Positions 44,165 through 51,831 of a stretch of DNA of 51,831 nucleotides are shown one piece after another. Positions within the stretch are counted from its first letter, which is position 1, and each line of letters begins with the position of its first letter. Under the pieces are notes generated by a model that worked only from the letters and a program-made list of their open reading frames with translations, was not told the origin of the DNA and did not search any database. The DNA lies in NCBI GenBank assembly GCA_902805805.1, contig CADCUE010000031.1, forward strand, positions 1-51,831. Direction: 5' to 3'. The position numbers were made by a program, and so were the translations under genes. This stretch comes from an uncultured Frankineae bacterium (GTDB taxonomy: Bacteria; Actinomycetota; Actinomycetes; Mycobacteriales; SCTD01).

Positions 44165-45814
44165 TCACTTCAGCAGCGCCTCGTCGGCCCGCCGCGCCCA
44201 CGTCGCGAAGCGCTCGCCGTCCTCGCGGTGCTCCAGGTAGCTGCGCAGCAGGCGCTCGACGTAGTCGGCAGCCCCGTCGGCGGTCACCTTGAGCCCGCGC
44301 GACTTGCGGCCGAAGCCGGCGTCCTCGCCGAGGCGGCCGCCCAGGTGCACCTGGAAGCCCTCCTCGCCGTCGACGATCGAGCCCTTGAGCCCGATGTCGC
44401 CGGTCTGGAAGCGGGCGCAGGAGTTGGGGCAGCCGTTGACGTTGATCGTGAGGGGTTCGTCGAAGTCGGGCAGGCGCTTCTCGAGCTCGGCGTACAGGTC
44501 GACCGAGCGGGCCTTGGTCTCGACGATGGCGAGCTTGCAGAACTCGAGGCCGGTGCAGGCCAGCACGCCGCGCCGGAACACCGACGGGCGCACGCGCAGG
44601 TCCTCGGCCTCGAGGCAGCCGACGAGCGGCTCGAGGTTGTCGGCCGGCACGCCGAGCAGGACGAGTCCCTGCTGCGCGGTCGTGGAGACCTGGCCGTCGC
44701 CGTACAGCGCAGCCAGCTCGGCGACGCGCTGCAGCTGGCGGCCGCTGGTGCGACCGGCGCGCGGCACCGCGCCGACGTAGTGCCGGCCGTCCTTCTGCTC
44801 GTGCACGCCGACGTGGTCGCGCTCGGGCGTCGCCGGCGTGGCGGGCGGGGGGCCGTCGGGCAGGGGCGCCGTGAGGTACTCCTGCTCGAGCACCTGCCGG
44901 AACTTCTCCGGGCCCCAGTCGGCGAGCAGGAACTTCAGCCGGGCGTGCATGCGCGAGCGCCGGTAGCCGTAGTCGCGGAACACCGACGTGACGCCCGCCC
45001 ACACCTCGGCCACGCGGGCCGGCTCGACGAACACGCCGAGGCGCAGACCGAGCTTGGGGTTGGTCGACAGGCCACCGCCGACCCAGAGGTCGTAGCCGAC
45101 CGTGCCGTCCGGCAGGCGCACGCCCACGAAGGCGACGTCGTTGATCTCGTGGTTGGTGCAGTGCACCGAGCAGCCCGAGATCGAGGTCTTGAACTTGCGG
45201 GGCAGGTTGGAGAACGCCGGATCGCCGATGTAGCGGGCGCGGACCTCCTCCAGCACACCGCTCGCGTCGAGGACCTCGTGCCCGTCCACGCCGGCCAGCG
45301 GGCAGCCGACGATGACGCGAGGGCAGTCGCCGCACGCCTCGGTGGTGTCGAGCCCCACCGCGTCGAGCCGCTCCCAGATCGCCGGGACGTCCTCGATGCG
45401 GATCCAGTGCAGCTGGACGTTCTGCCGGTCGGTGATGTCGGCCACGTCGCGGCCGTACTCCGTCGCGACCTCGCCGATCGTCCGCAGCTGCTCGTTGGTC
45501 AGCCGGCCGCCGTCGATGCGGATGCGCAGCATGAAGTACGGCGCCTCGAGCTCCTCGGGCTCCAGCACGGCGGTCTTGCCGCCCGGGATCCCCTCCGCGC
45601 GCTGCGTGTAGAGGCCGAACCAGCGGAAGCGTCCGCGCAGGTCACCGCCGTCGATGGAGTCGAAGCCGCCGCGGGCGTAGATGTCGAGGATCCGCGACTT
45701 GACGGTCAGCGGGTTGCTGTCCTTCTTGGCCTGCTCGTTCTGGTTGAGGGGCTCGCGGTAGCCGAGCGCCCACTGGCCTTGTCCGCGCTGCACCTGTCCG
45801 CGGGGGGCGGGCAT
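44165..45814 (-). CDS. sirA: Ferredoxin-dependent sulfite reductase
   Basis: Siroheme/[4Fe-4S] enzyme of 549 residues that makes sulfide from sulfite; very like mycobacterial SirA/NirA. Cluster cysteines are C420-x5-C426 (CTGLEFC) and C462-x3-C466 (CPNSC). Family blocks: FRWFGLYTQR, GDCPRVIVGCPLAG, KTSISGCSVHC TNHE and TNPKLGLRLG. The neighbouring cysH and siroheme genes favour sulfite over nitrite. ATG 45814 has GGAGAA about 5 nt upstream. Upstream, a short leader peptide with a terminal Cys codon probably tunes expression. The first gene of a minus-strand unit with the zinc-ribbon gene. Confidence 0.92.
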   Translation of the reverse strand: MPAPRGQVQRGQGQWALGYREPLNQNEQAKKDSNPLTVKSRILDIYARGGFDSIDGGDLRGRFRWFGLYTQRAEGIPGGKTAVLEPEELEAPYFMLRIRIDGGRLTNEQLRTIGEVATEYGRDVADITDRQNVQLHWIRIEDVPAIWERLDAVGLDTTEACGDCPRVIVGCPLAGVDGHEVLDASGVLEEVRARYIGDPAFSNLPRKFKTSISGCSVHCTNHEINDVAFVGVRLPDGTVGYDLWVGGGLSTNPKLGLRLGVFVEPARVAEVWAGVTSVFRDYGYRRSRMHARLKFLLADWGPEKFRQVLEQEYLTAPLPDGPPPATPATPERDHVGVHEQKDGRHYVGAVPRAGRTSGRQLQRVAELAALYGDGQVSTTAQQGLVLLGVPADNLEPLVGCLEAEDLRVRPSVFRRGVLACTGLEFCKLAIVETKARSVDLYAELEKRLPDFDEPLTINVNGCPNSCARFQTGDIGLKGSIVDGEEGFQVHLGGRLGEDAGFGRKSRGLKVTADGAADYVERLLRSYLEHREDGERFATWARRADEALLK

Positions 45815-45861
45815 GGGGTTCTCCGATGTCTGGGGGTCGCTGTTCCGGGCCGGGGGAGCGC

Positions 45862-45930
45862 TCAGGAACAGACTGCGCTGGCCGTGCGCTTCAGGTCCAC
45901 GTGACGACGGGACGTCAGGACGGCAGACAC
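45862..45930 (-). CDS. Cys-containing leader peptide upstream of sulfite reductase
   Basis: Short ORF (22 residues from GTG 45930, or 33 from ATG 45963) ending HVDLKRTASAVCS, 47 nt before the sirA start. The motif HVDL-x-R-x-ASAVCS is repeated in the divergent leader before cysC. It resembles the HVDL...ASA-C leader peptides annotated upstream of sulfur genes in actinomycetes. A Cys codon two positions from the stop suits ribosome stalling when cysteinyl-tRNA is short. Confidence 0.7.
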   Translation of the reverse strand: MSAVLTSRRHVDLKRTASAVCS

Positions 45931-45969
45931 GTCCTCCAGAGTGGCACAGGCCTGTGGGACCATGGGTCC

Positions 45970-46053
45970 GTGGCCGGTCCCCGTCTGTCCGCTGACCTGG
46001 TGTCGCGACTGCACGTGGATCTGCAGCGCGTCGCGAGCGCCGTCTGTTCCTGA
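45970..46053 (+). CDS. Cys-containing leader peptide upstream of cysC
   Basis: Short ORF (27 residues from GTG 45970, or 17 from GTG 46000) ending SRLHVDLQRVASAVCS, 84 nt before cysC. Twelve of the last 14 residues equal those of the leader before sirA, although the two lie on opposite strands and so were not simply copied with their operons. GCGGA/TCCGC can form a small stem directly after the stop. Confidence 0.7.
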   Translation: MAGPRLSADLVSRLHVDLQRVASAVCS

Positions 46054-46137
46054 GCGGACGGATCCGCACCTCCCTTCGCCCTGCCCGCCACCCCGCCGGA
46101 CGCCCCCGCCGGCCCGCTCTGCTGGAGGAACCCCCCT

Positions 46138-46743
46138 GTGACCGCCCTCGACGAGCGGCAGGACCCCGCGCGGCCCGGCTCCCGTGCCCCGGGCGCCGGA
46201 GCCACCGTCTGGCTCACCGGACTGCCGAGCGCCGGCAAGACGACGCTGGCGACGGCGCTGGCCGAGCGCCTGCGCGCGCAGGACGTCCTGACCGTGGAGA
46301 ACCTCGACGGCGACGAGGTGCGCGAGTTCCTGTCGAAGGGGCTCGGCTTCACCCGCGAGGACCGCGACACCAACGTCCTGCGCATCGGCTGGGTCGCCGC
46401 GACCCTGGCCAAGCACGGCGTGCTGGTCCTGGCCAGCGTCATCAGCCCGTTCGCCGCCACGCGCGACGAGGTCCGGGCCCTGCACGCCGAGCGCGACGCG
46501 GGCTTCCTCGAGGTCCACATCGCCACGCCGGTCGAGGTCTGCAGCGAGCGCGACGTCAAGGGCCTGTACGCCCGGCAGCGCTCCGGCGCCCTGTCCGGAC
46601 TGACCGGTGTCGACGCGCCGTACGAGCCGCCGGTCGCTCCGGAGGCGCGCATCCCCACCCACGAGCAGTCGCTGGAGCAGTCCGTCGACCAGCTGCTCGC
46701 CCTGCTGGTCGAGCACGGCCTGGTCGAAGGAGGAACGGCATGA
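46138..46743 (+). CDS. cysC: Adenylylsulfate kinase
   Basis: Phosphorylates APS to PAPS; 201 residues. P-loop GLPSAGKTT (28-36), the nucleotide/APS contacts DGDEVREFL and LGFTREDRD TN, and ISPFAATRDEVR with the catalytic serine region. GGAGGAA precedes GTG 46138 by 7 nt. Since the neighbouring cysH has the [4Fe-4S] signature of an APS reductase, the kinase may supply PAPS for sulfotransferases rather than for reduction. Its stop overlaps cysD (ATGA), in a cysC-cysD-cysN-siroheme operon. The first 20 residues are a variable, disordered extension. Confidence 0.93.
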   Translation: MTALDERQDPARPGSRAPGAGATVWLTGLPSAGKTTLATALAERLRAQDVLTVENLDGDEVREFLSKGLGFTREDRDTNVLRIGWVAATLAKHGVLVLASVISPFAATRDEVRALHAERDAGFLEVHIATPVEVCSERDVKGLYARQRSGALSGLTGVDAPYEPPVAPEARIPTHEQSLEQSVDQLLALLVEHGLVEGGTA

Positions 46744-47648
46744 CGACCGCGCTGGTGGGCCTGTCCCAGCTCGACGTGCTGGAGGCCGAGAGCATCCACG
46801 TGATGCGGGAGGTCGCCGCGGAGTTCGAGCGGCCGGCGCTGCTGTTCAGCGGCGGCAAGGACTCGATCGTCATGCTCCACCTGGCCGCCAAGGCGTTCTG
46901 GCCGGCCCGCATCCCGTTCCCGCTGGTGCACGTCGACACGGGCCACAACTTCCCCGAGGTGCTGGAGTTCCGCGACCGCCGGGCCGCCGAGCTCGGCGCG
47001 CGGCTGGTCGTGGCTCAGGTGCAGGACGACATCGACGCGGGCCGCAGCCGGGAGGTCCCCGGCGGGCTGCGCAACCCGCTGCAGACCACGACGCTGCTGC
47101 GGGCGATCGAGGAGGGCCGCTACGACGCGGTCTTCGGCGGCGCGCGGCGCGACGAGGAGAAGGCCCGCGCCAAGGAGCGGTTCTTCTCCTTCCGCGACGC
47201 GTTCGGCCAGTGGGACCCGAAGAACCAGCGCCCGGAGCTGTGGAACCTCTACAACGGCCGGCACGCGCCGGGCGAGCACATCCGCGTCTTCCCGCTGTCC
47301 AACTGGACCGAGCTCGACGTCTGGCGCTACATCGCCCGCGAGGGCATCGAGGTGCCGTCGATCTACTTCGCGCACCAGCGCGAGGTCTTCGACCGCGACG
47401 GCATGGTGCTGGGGGTGACCGAGCACTCCCTGCCCCGCGACGGCGAGGTGGTGACGACCCGCCTCGTGCGCTACCGGACGGTGGGTGACGCCTCCTGCAC
47501 GGGGGCGGTGGAGTCGCCGGCGCGTACGCCGGAGGAGGTCGTCGACGAGGTCGCCGCCACCCGCATCACCGAGCGCGGCGCCACGCGCGCGGACGACCGG
47601 GCCAGCGAGGCCGCCATGGAGGACCGCAAGAAGGAGGGCTACTTCTGA
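46740..47648 (+). CDS. cysD: Sulfate adenylyltransferase subunit 2
   Basis: Catalytic subunit of ATP sulfurylase, 302 residues. The PP-loop is in LLFSGGKDSIVMLHL, followed by VHVDTGHNFPE, VFGGARRDEEKARAKER and LYNGRHAPGEHIRVFPLSNW, all conserved in CysD. C-terminal GVVE-type ends are replaced by EDRKKEGYF, which is also usual. ATG 46740 overlaps the cysC stop by 4 bp. CysN, 28 bp downstream, is the GTPase partner. The complex makes APS from sulfate and ATP. Confidence 0.95.
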   Translation: MTTALVGLSQLDVLEAESIHVMREVAAEFERPALLFSGGKDSIVMLHLAAKAFWPARIPFPLVHVDTGHNFPEVLEFRDRRAAELGARLVVAQVQDDIDAGRSREVPGGLRNPLQTTTLLRAIEEGRYDAVFGGARRDEEKARAKERFFSFRDAFGQWDPKNQRPELWNLYNGRHAPGEHIRVFPLSNWTELDVWRYIAREGIEVPSIYFAHQREVFDRDGMVLGVTEHSLPRDGEVVTTRLVRYRTVGDASCTGAVESPARTPEEVVDEVAATRITERGATRADDRASEAAMEDRKKEGYF

Positions 47649-47676
47649 TGGACGGCCTGACCGCGGGGTGCCTGCC

Positions 47677-48957
47677 ATGAGCGCCTTCTCCCGAGCCTCC
47701 AGCGATCTGCTGCGCTTCGCCACCGCCGGCTCCGTCGACGACGGCAAGTCCACCCTGATCGGTCGCCTGCTCTACGACAGCAAGTCGGTGTTCCAGGACC
47801 AGCTCGAGTCGGTCGAGCGCACCTCCGCCGACCGCGGCGACGACTACACCAACCTCGCGCTGCTCACCGACGGCCTGCGGGCCGAGCGCGAGCAGGGCAT
47901 CACCATCGACGTCGCCTACCGCTACTTCTCCACCCCGGTCCGGTCCTTCATCGTGGCCGACACCCCGGGCCACGTGCAGTACACCCGCAACATGGTCACC
48001 GGCGCCTCGACCGCCGACCTCGCGCTCGTGCTCGTCGACGCCCGCAAGGGCGTGATCGAGCAGACCCGCCGGCACGCCGCGCTGTCCGCGCTGCTGCGGG
48101 TGCCGCACCTGGTGCTGGCTGTCAACAAGATGGACCTCGTCGACTTCGACCAGGGCGTCTACGCCGACATCGTGCGGGAGTTCACCGCGCTGACCGACGA
48201 CCTGCGCTCGCGCTTCGGGGTGCTGCCCGACGTGACCGCGATCCCGATGGCCGCGCTGCAGGGCGACAACGTCGTGCACCGGAGCGAGGCGATGGGCTGG
48301 TACGACGGCCCGTCGCTGCTCGAGCACCTCGAGCAGGTGCACGTGGAGCGCGACCACGGCGAGACGCGGCCGGCCCGCTTCCCGGTGCAGTACGTCATCC
48401 GGCCGATGTCGACCGAGCGCCCCGACTACCGCGGCTACGCCGGCACGGTCGCGAGCGGCACGCTCAGGGTGGGCGACGCCGTGGTCGTCCTGCCGTCCGG
48501 GCGCGCGACGACGGTGGCCGGGATCGACACCTACGACGGTCCGCTGGACGCCGCGGTCGCGCGGCAGGCCGTCACCGTGCGCCTGGCCGAGGAGCTCGAC
48601 GTGAGCCGCGGCGACATGCTGGTCGCGGCGGCGGCTCCGCCGCGGACCGTCTCGCAGCTCGACGCGACGGTGTGCTGGATGGCCGACGCGCCGCTGCGGC
48701 CGGGCGCCCGGGTGCTGGTCAAGCACACGACGCGCACGGTCAAGGCGCTGGTCAGCGCGGTGACCGACCGCCTCGACGTGACCTCCCTGACCGCCGAGCC
48801 GGTGAGCGAGCTCGGCCTCAACGACATCGGCCGCGTCGCGCTGCGCGTCGCCTCGCCGCTGGCCGTCGACCCGTACGCCGTGGACCGCACGACCGGGGCC
48901 TTCCTCGTGGTCGACGACGTCACGGGCACGACCCTCGGTGCGGGGATGGTGGGCTGA
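47677..48957 (+). CDS. cysN: Sulfate adenylyltransferase subunit 1 (GTPase)
   Basis: EF-Tu-like GTPase that drives CysD; 426 residues. G1 GSVDDGKSTLIG (18-29), G2 region REQGITIDVAYRYF, G3 ADTPGHVQYTRNM, G4 NKMDL, then beta-barrel domains II and III. The protein ends after domain III without a fused APS kinase, which is a separate gene here. ATG 47677 lies 28 bp after cysD; an AGGAG-like site is weak. The last bases TGGGCTGA form an overlap with the siroheme synthase start at CTG. Confidence 0.95.
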   Translation: MSAFSRASSDLLRFATAGSVDDGKSTLIGRLLYDSKSVFQDQLESVERTSADRGDDYTNLALLTDGLRAEREQGITIDVAYRYFSTPVRSFIVADTPGHVQYTRNMVTGASTADLALVLVDARKGVIEQTRRHAALSALLRVPHLVLAVNKMDLVDFDQGVYADIVREFTALTDDLRSRFGVLPDVTAIPMAALQGDNVVHRSEAMGWYDGPSLLEHLEQVHVERDHGETRPARFPVQYVIRPMSTERPDYRGYAGTVASGTLRVGDAVVVLPSGRATTVAGIDTYDGPLDAAVARQAVTVRLAEELDVSRGDMLVAAAAPPRTVSQLDATVCWMADAPLRPGARVLVKHTTRTVKALVSAVTDRLDVTSLTAEPVSELGLNDIGRVALRVASPLAVDPYAVDRTTGAFLVVDDVTGTTLGAGMVG

Positions 48958-50120
48958 ACGCCTTCCCGCTGCACCTGGACCTGTCCGGTCGGCGGGTGCT
49001 GGTCGTCGGCGCAGGACCGGTGGCCGCGCGGCGGGTCCGGTCCCTGGTGACGGCCGGAGCGGTCGTGGACGTCGTGGCGGCCGAGGTGTCCGGGGGGTTC
49101 CCCGACGTCCCGGTGCAGTTCCGCGCGTTCCGCGACGCGGACGTCGAGGGGGCCTGGCTGGTGCTGGCCTGCACGGGCACCGTCGACGCCGACATCGCCG
49201 CGGTGTGCGAGCGCTCGCGCACCTGGTGCGTGCGCGCCGACGACGCGAGCGCCTCGTCGGCGTGGGTGCCCGCCGTCGCGCGCGTGGCCGACGTGGTCGT
49301 GTCCGTGACCGCCGGCCGCGACCCGCGCCGCGGCGTCGCGCTCCGGGACGCCATCGGCCTGTCGCTCGACACCGGCGCGCTGCCCCTGCGCCGGGTGCGG
49401 GCGGGGACGGGCTCGGTCGCGCTCGTGGGCGGCGGACCGGGTGACCCCGACCTGCTGACCGTACGAGGACGCCGCCTGCTGGCCGGCGCCGACGTGGTGG
49501 TCCGCGACCGCCTCGCGCCCGAGGTCGTGCTGCCGGACGGTGTCGAGGTCGTCGACGTCGGCAAGGACCCGGCCGGCACGTCGTGGTCGCAGCGCGACAT
49601 CGAGGCGCTGCTCGTCGAGCGGGCCCTCGCCGGCGCCAGCGTGGTCCGGCTCAAGGGCGGCGACGTGCACGTCTTCGCCCGCGGCATCGAGGAGGTGGCG
49701 GCCTGCGTCGACGCCGGCGTCCCGGTCGAGGTGGTGCCCGGGATCTCCAGCGCGCTGGCCGGCCCCTCGTACGCCGGCATCCCCGTCACCGCCCGCGGCG
49801 TGACGCAGTCCTTCGCCGTCGTGTCGGCGCACCTGCCCCCGGGCGACCCCGGCTCGACCGTCGACTGGGACGCGCTCGCCCGGCTCGGCGGCACGCTGGT
49901 GCTGCTCATGGCGGTGGGCCGGCTGCCGGCGGTCTGCGCCGCCCTCGTGGCCGGCGGTCGCGCGCCGAGCACCCCGGTCGCGGTCGTGCAGGACGCGACG
50001 CTGCCGACGTCGTCGACCGTCGTCACCACGCTGGCCGACGCCGCCACCGACGCCGTCGGGGTCCGCGCTCCGGCGGTCGTCGTCGTCGGCGAGGTGGTGG
50101 CGCACCGGGTGGTCCCGTGA
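48954..50120 (+). CDS. cysG: Siroheme synthase: SirC-like domain fused to uroporphyrinogen-III C-methyltransferase
   Basis: 388-residue bifunctional enzyme. Residues 1-120 form a NAD-binding precorrin-2 dehydrogenase domain (LDLSGRRVLVVGAGPVAARR); 150-388 are the SAM-dependent methyltransferase, with VGGGPGDPDLLTVRG (158-172), VRLKGGDVHVFARG and GISSALAGPSYAGIPVTARG. It lacks the CysG chelatase/dimerisation middle domain; the next gene supplies a chelatase. No ATG, GTG or TTG lies near the expected N-terminus: CTG 48954, overlapping the cysN stop as CTGA, gives a full-length domain; GTG 48996 would cut off its first strand. I therefore favour a CTG start. Confidence 0.85.
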   Translation: MNAFPLHLDLSGRRVLVVGAGPVAARRVRSLVTAGAVVDVVAAEVSGGFPDVPVQFRAFRDADVEGAWLVLACTGTVDADIAAVCERSRTWCVRADDASASSAWVPAVARVADVVVSVTAGRDPRRGVALRDAIGLSLDTGALPLRRVRAGTGSVALVGGGPGDPDLLTVRGRRLLAGADVVVRDRLAPEVVLPDGVEVVDVGKDPAGTSWSQRDIEALLVERALAGASVVRLKGGDVHVFARGIEEVAACVDAGVPVEVVPGISSALAGPSYAGIPVTARGVTQSFAVVSAHLPPGDPGSTVDWDALARLGGTLVLLMAVGRLPAVCAALVAGGRAPSTPVAVVQDATLPTSSTVVTTLADAATDAVGVRAPAVVVVGEVVAHRVVP

Positions 50121-50962
50121 CCGTCCTGCTGGGCGTCGCGCACGGCTCCAAGGACCCGGCCTCGCAGGCCGTCGTCGAGGAGCTGCTGCGGCGCACCGGC
50201 GCCCTGCGACCCGGCCTGCGGACGGCGGCGGCGTACGTCGACAACGCCTCGCCGTCGCTCCGCCGGGCCCTCGCAGCGCTCGCCGAGGACGGGGTCGACG
50301 ACGTGGTGGTGCTCCCGGTGCTGCTGACGCCGGCGTCGCACAGCAAGACCGACGTCGCCGCGTCGGTGCAGGTCGGGCGCCTCGCGCACCCGCGGATGCG
50401 GCTGCGCTACGGCCGGCCGCTCGGGCCGCACCCGGTGCTCGTGGACGTCCTCGCGCGCCGGCTGGCCGAGGCGGGCGCGCAGCCGTCCGACCCGGTGGTG
50501 CTGGTCGCCGGCGGAGCGCTCGACCCCGCCGCCAACGCCGACGTCGCGCACACCGCCCGGCTGCTGTTCGAGGGTCGCGACTTCGCCTCGGTGGACATCG
50601 CCTTCGCCTCCACGGCGCGACCGTCGGTGCCCGAGGCGCTGGGCCGGCTGCGCGCCCAAGGAGCGGAGCGGGTGTCGGTGGCGCGCTACTTCCTCGGCCC
50701 GGGCTTCCTTCCACGGCTCGTCGAGAAGCAGGCGCGCTCGGTGGAGGGGCTCCAGGTCGTCGTCTCGGCGCCCCTCGGGGCCTCGGACGCGCTCGCCGGG
50801 CTGCTCGCCGAGCGCTTCGACGAGGTCCTCGGCGGTGACGTGCGGATGAACTGCGACGTCTGCCTCTACCGCACGCCGCTGCCCGGCCGGGAGGCCGCGG
50901 TCGGTGCGCCGCAGGAGCCGCACACCCACCCGGACGACGAGCCGCCGGCGCCGGGCGGCTGA
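50117..50962 (+). CDS. sirB: Sirohydrochlorin chelatase (CbiX/SirB type)
   Basis: Inserts iron (or cobalt) into sirohydrochlorin to finish siroheme for the sulfite reductase. 281 residues with two CbiX-like halves: VAHGSKDPASQ near the start (His9) and VVLPVLLTPASHSKTDV in the first half; GRPLGPHPVLVDVLARRL and RYFLGPGFL in the second. A MNCDVCLYR Cys pair near the C-terminus and a tail HTHPDDE are extra features that may bind metal. GTG 50117 overlaps the cysG stop (GTGA). Last gene of the cysC operon. Confidence 0.92.
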   Translation: MTVLLGVAHGSKDPASQAVVEELLRRTGALRPGLRTAAAYVDNASPSLRRALAALAEDGVDDVVVLPVLLTPASHSKTDVAASVQVGRLAHPRMRLRYGRPLGPHPVLVDVLARRLAEAGAQPSDPVVLVAGGALDPAANADVAHTARLLFEGRDFASVDIAFASTARPSVPEALGRLRAQGAERVSVARYFLGPGFLPRLVEKQARSVEGLQVVVSAPLGASDALAGLLAERFDEVLGGDVRMNCDVCLYRTPLPGREAAVGAPQEPHTHPDDEPPAPGG

Positions 50963-51049
50963 GCGGGTCTGCGCTGCCCTGACGTCCTCCCCGCGGGTCG
51001 CTCGTCTCCCTCGCCTCTCTCACGGGTGGCGGTGGCCGGTGGCCCGCCC
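50963..51049. other. Short convergent gap, no clear signal
   Basis: Pyrimidine-rich 87 bp between the end of sirB and the end of the PEP-mutase-like gene. I see no stable terminator stem. Confidence 0.4.
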
Positions 51050-51831
51050 TCAGCTCAGGTTGCGGGTGCCCTCCGGCAGGGTGCCACCGGCGAACAGCTC
51101 GACCGCCGCGTCCTGCAGCGCCGTCAGGGCCACCCGCTGCGTGAACGGCCCGGTGGAGACGCGGGCGACCCCCAGCGACTGCAGCTCGCGCAGCGGCAGG
51201 GACGCGCCGGGCACGCTGATCAGGCTCAGCCGGCGCTCGCCGAGCCCGTCGACGAGGGCCGCGATCTCGTCGCGGGCGACGACACCGGGCACGAAGACCA
51301 CGGGCGCGCCGGCGTCGAGGAAGGCCGAGCCCCGGCGGACCGCCTCCCGCAGCAGCTCGCCCCGGTCGGCGCCCTTCGGGGCGCGCAGGAACACGTCGGT
51401 GCGGGCGTTGAGGACGAAGTCGACGCCGATCTCGCGGCCGGCCGCCAGCACCGCCTCGACGGCCGCGACGGCCTCGTCGAGCGGCTTCATCTGGTCCTCC
51501 AGGTTGCCACCCACGGCGCCCGCCTCGAGGGCGCGCCGAGCGGTGCCGCCGGCGTCGCCGTACCCGGCCTCGAAGTCCATCGTCACCGGCAGGTCGACCG
51601 CGCGGACGATCCGGCTCACCATGTCGAGGTGCAGCTCCAGCGGGATGTTCTCGCCGTCCTCGTAGCCGAACGTCGCCGCGATGGAGTGGCTCGCCGTGGC
51701 CAGCGCCCGGGCGCCCGGGGTCGCCGCGACCACCCGGGCCGACACGACGTCCCACACGTTGACGAGGGTCAGGACCTCCGGCGCCCGGTGCAGGTCGAGC
51801 AGGGCCGAGGCGCGGGCGGCGAGATCGCTCA
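51050..51831 (-). CDS. PEP mutase/isocitrate lyase-family enzyme, start at or beyond the right edge
   Basis: TIM-barrel lyase family protein, 260 residues visible. Family blocks: VNVWDVVSARVV, TASHSIAATFGYEDGE, VTMDFEAGYGD (metal-binding Asp/Glu), GGNLEDQ, FVLNARTDVFL. The visible frame begins SDLAARASALLDLHRAPE; the preceding codon is ?TG with its first base one position outside the window (51832), so the gene is complete except for that base if the start is ATG or GTG. The nearest subgroup would be the actinobacterial isocitrate lyase/phosphoenolpyruvate mutase-like proteins; the true substrate is not known. Confidence 0.87.
   Translation of the reverse strand, partial: SDLAARASALLDLHRAPEVLTLVNVWDVVSARVVAATPGARALATASHSIAATFGYEDGENIPLELHLDMVSRIVRAVDLPVTMDFEAGYGDAGGTARRALEAGAVGGNLEDQMKPLDEAVAAVEAVLAAGREIGVDFVLNARTDVFLRAPKGADRGELLREAVRRGSAFLDAGAPVVFVPGVVARDEIAALVDGLGERRLSLISVPGASLPLRELQSLGVARVSTGPFTQRVALTALQDAAVELFAGGTLPEGTRNLS

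Larger units (their letters stand above)
45815..46137. promoter_or_regulatory. Divergent sulfur regulatory region (323 bp without a long gene)
   Basis: Holds the two leader peptides, pointing apart, with their promoters between them. The shared block GTCTGTTCCTGAGCG occurs on each strand at the leader ends, about 170 bp apart, making a long inverted repeat. An imperfect palindrome GGGACCATGGGTCC (about 45956-45969) near the middle could be an operator for a shared regulator. No clear -35/-10 pair was identified. Confidence 0.55.

Noticed and set aside
48531..51755. Open frame of 1074 codons antisense to cysN, cysG and sirB
   Set aside because: Arg/Pro/Ala-rich with no family motifs; typical GC-rich shadow opposite well-recognised genes.

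Overview
The window is very GC-rich and shows the habits of an actinomycete (Actinomycetota): many GTG starts, dense 4-bp GTGA/ATGA stop-start overlaps, TANNNT boxes 6-8 nt before start codons (leaderless transcripts), a PASTA-domain Ser/Thr kinase, a MacS-type histidine kinase and a ferredoxin-type sulfite reductase. Several genes match the order of the Mycobacterium tuberculosis Rv2172c-Rv2182c neighbourhood as I recall it (acyltransferase, RNase AS, class II DAHP synthase, PknL, its partner Rv2175c, polyprenyl synthase, MetF-like), here spread out by inserted genes. I cannot name the genus; a pigmented Geodermatophilales/Kineosporiales/Frankiales-type organism would fit.

Region 1 (1-12.3 kb): 3' part of a PlsC acyltransferase, a two-component system, a TauE/SafE permease, a convergent three-gene operon for the osmoprotectant N-acetylglutaminylglutamine amide (asnO, synthetase, M42 peptidase), RNase AS, and the glpK-glpD glycerol operon. 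Region 2 (12.3-26.4 kb): a phosphofructokinase with a pyrophosphate-type signature, two unrelated DAHP synthases (class II and class I) about 3 kb apart, an odd sigma/anti-sigma/TIG fusion protein that shares a symmetric promoter with a threonine aldolase, a sulfite-oxidase-like protein, endonuclease IV, PknL-like kinase, a LysM transglycosylase, two Gfo/Idh/MocA oxidoreductases and an Rv2175c-like regulator.

Region 3 (26.4-42.8 kb): carotenoid genes. crtB, crtI and a GGPP-type synthase supply the C40 backbone; a tightly coupled seven-gene minus-strand operon (CrtA-like monooxygenase, GNAT, CrtI-like oxidoreductase, unknown 149-aa protein, CruF-like hydratase, CruG-like glycosyltransferase, second CrtI-like oxidoreductase) would modify it. 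No lycopene cyclase is visible, so an acyclic, hydroxylated, oxygenated and glycosylated carotenoid is my inference. PsiE, a DUF6480-like protein, alkaline phosphatase, methionine aminopeptidase, metF, an SRPBCC protein and a CDP-alcohol phosphotransferase lie among them.

Region 4 (42.8-51.8 kb): assimilatory sulfate reduction: cysH, a tiny zinc-ribbon protein and sulfite reductase, with divergent cysC-cysD-cysN, siroheme synthase and chelatase. The two sulfur operons face away from each other across 323 bp that encodes two matching Cys-containing leader peptides. A PEP mutase/isocitrate lyase-family gene runs off the right edge.

Non-coding structure includes three copies of an ~80-bp inverted-repeat element, a tandem pair of palindromes after cysH, two small gene-end duplications, and remnants of a DUF559-type gene and a GNAT gene. 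I saw no tRNA, rRNA, CRISPR array or transposase.
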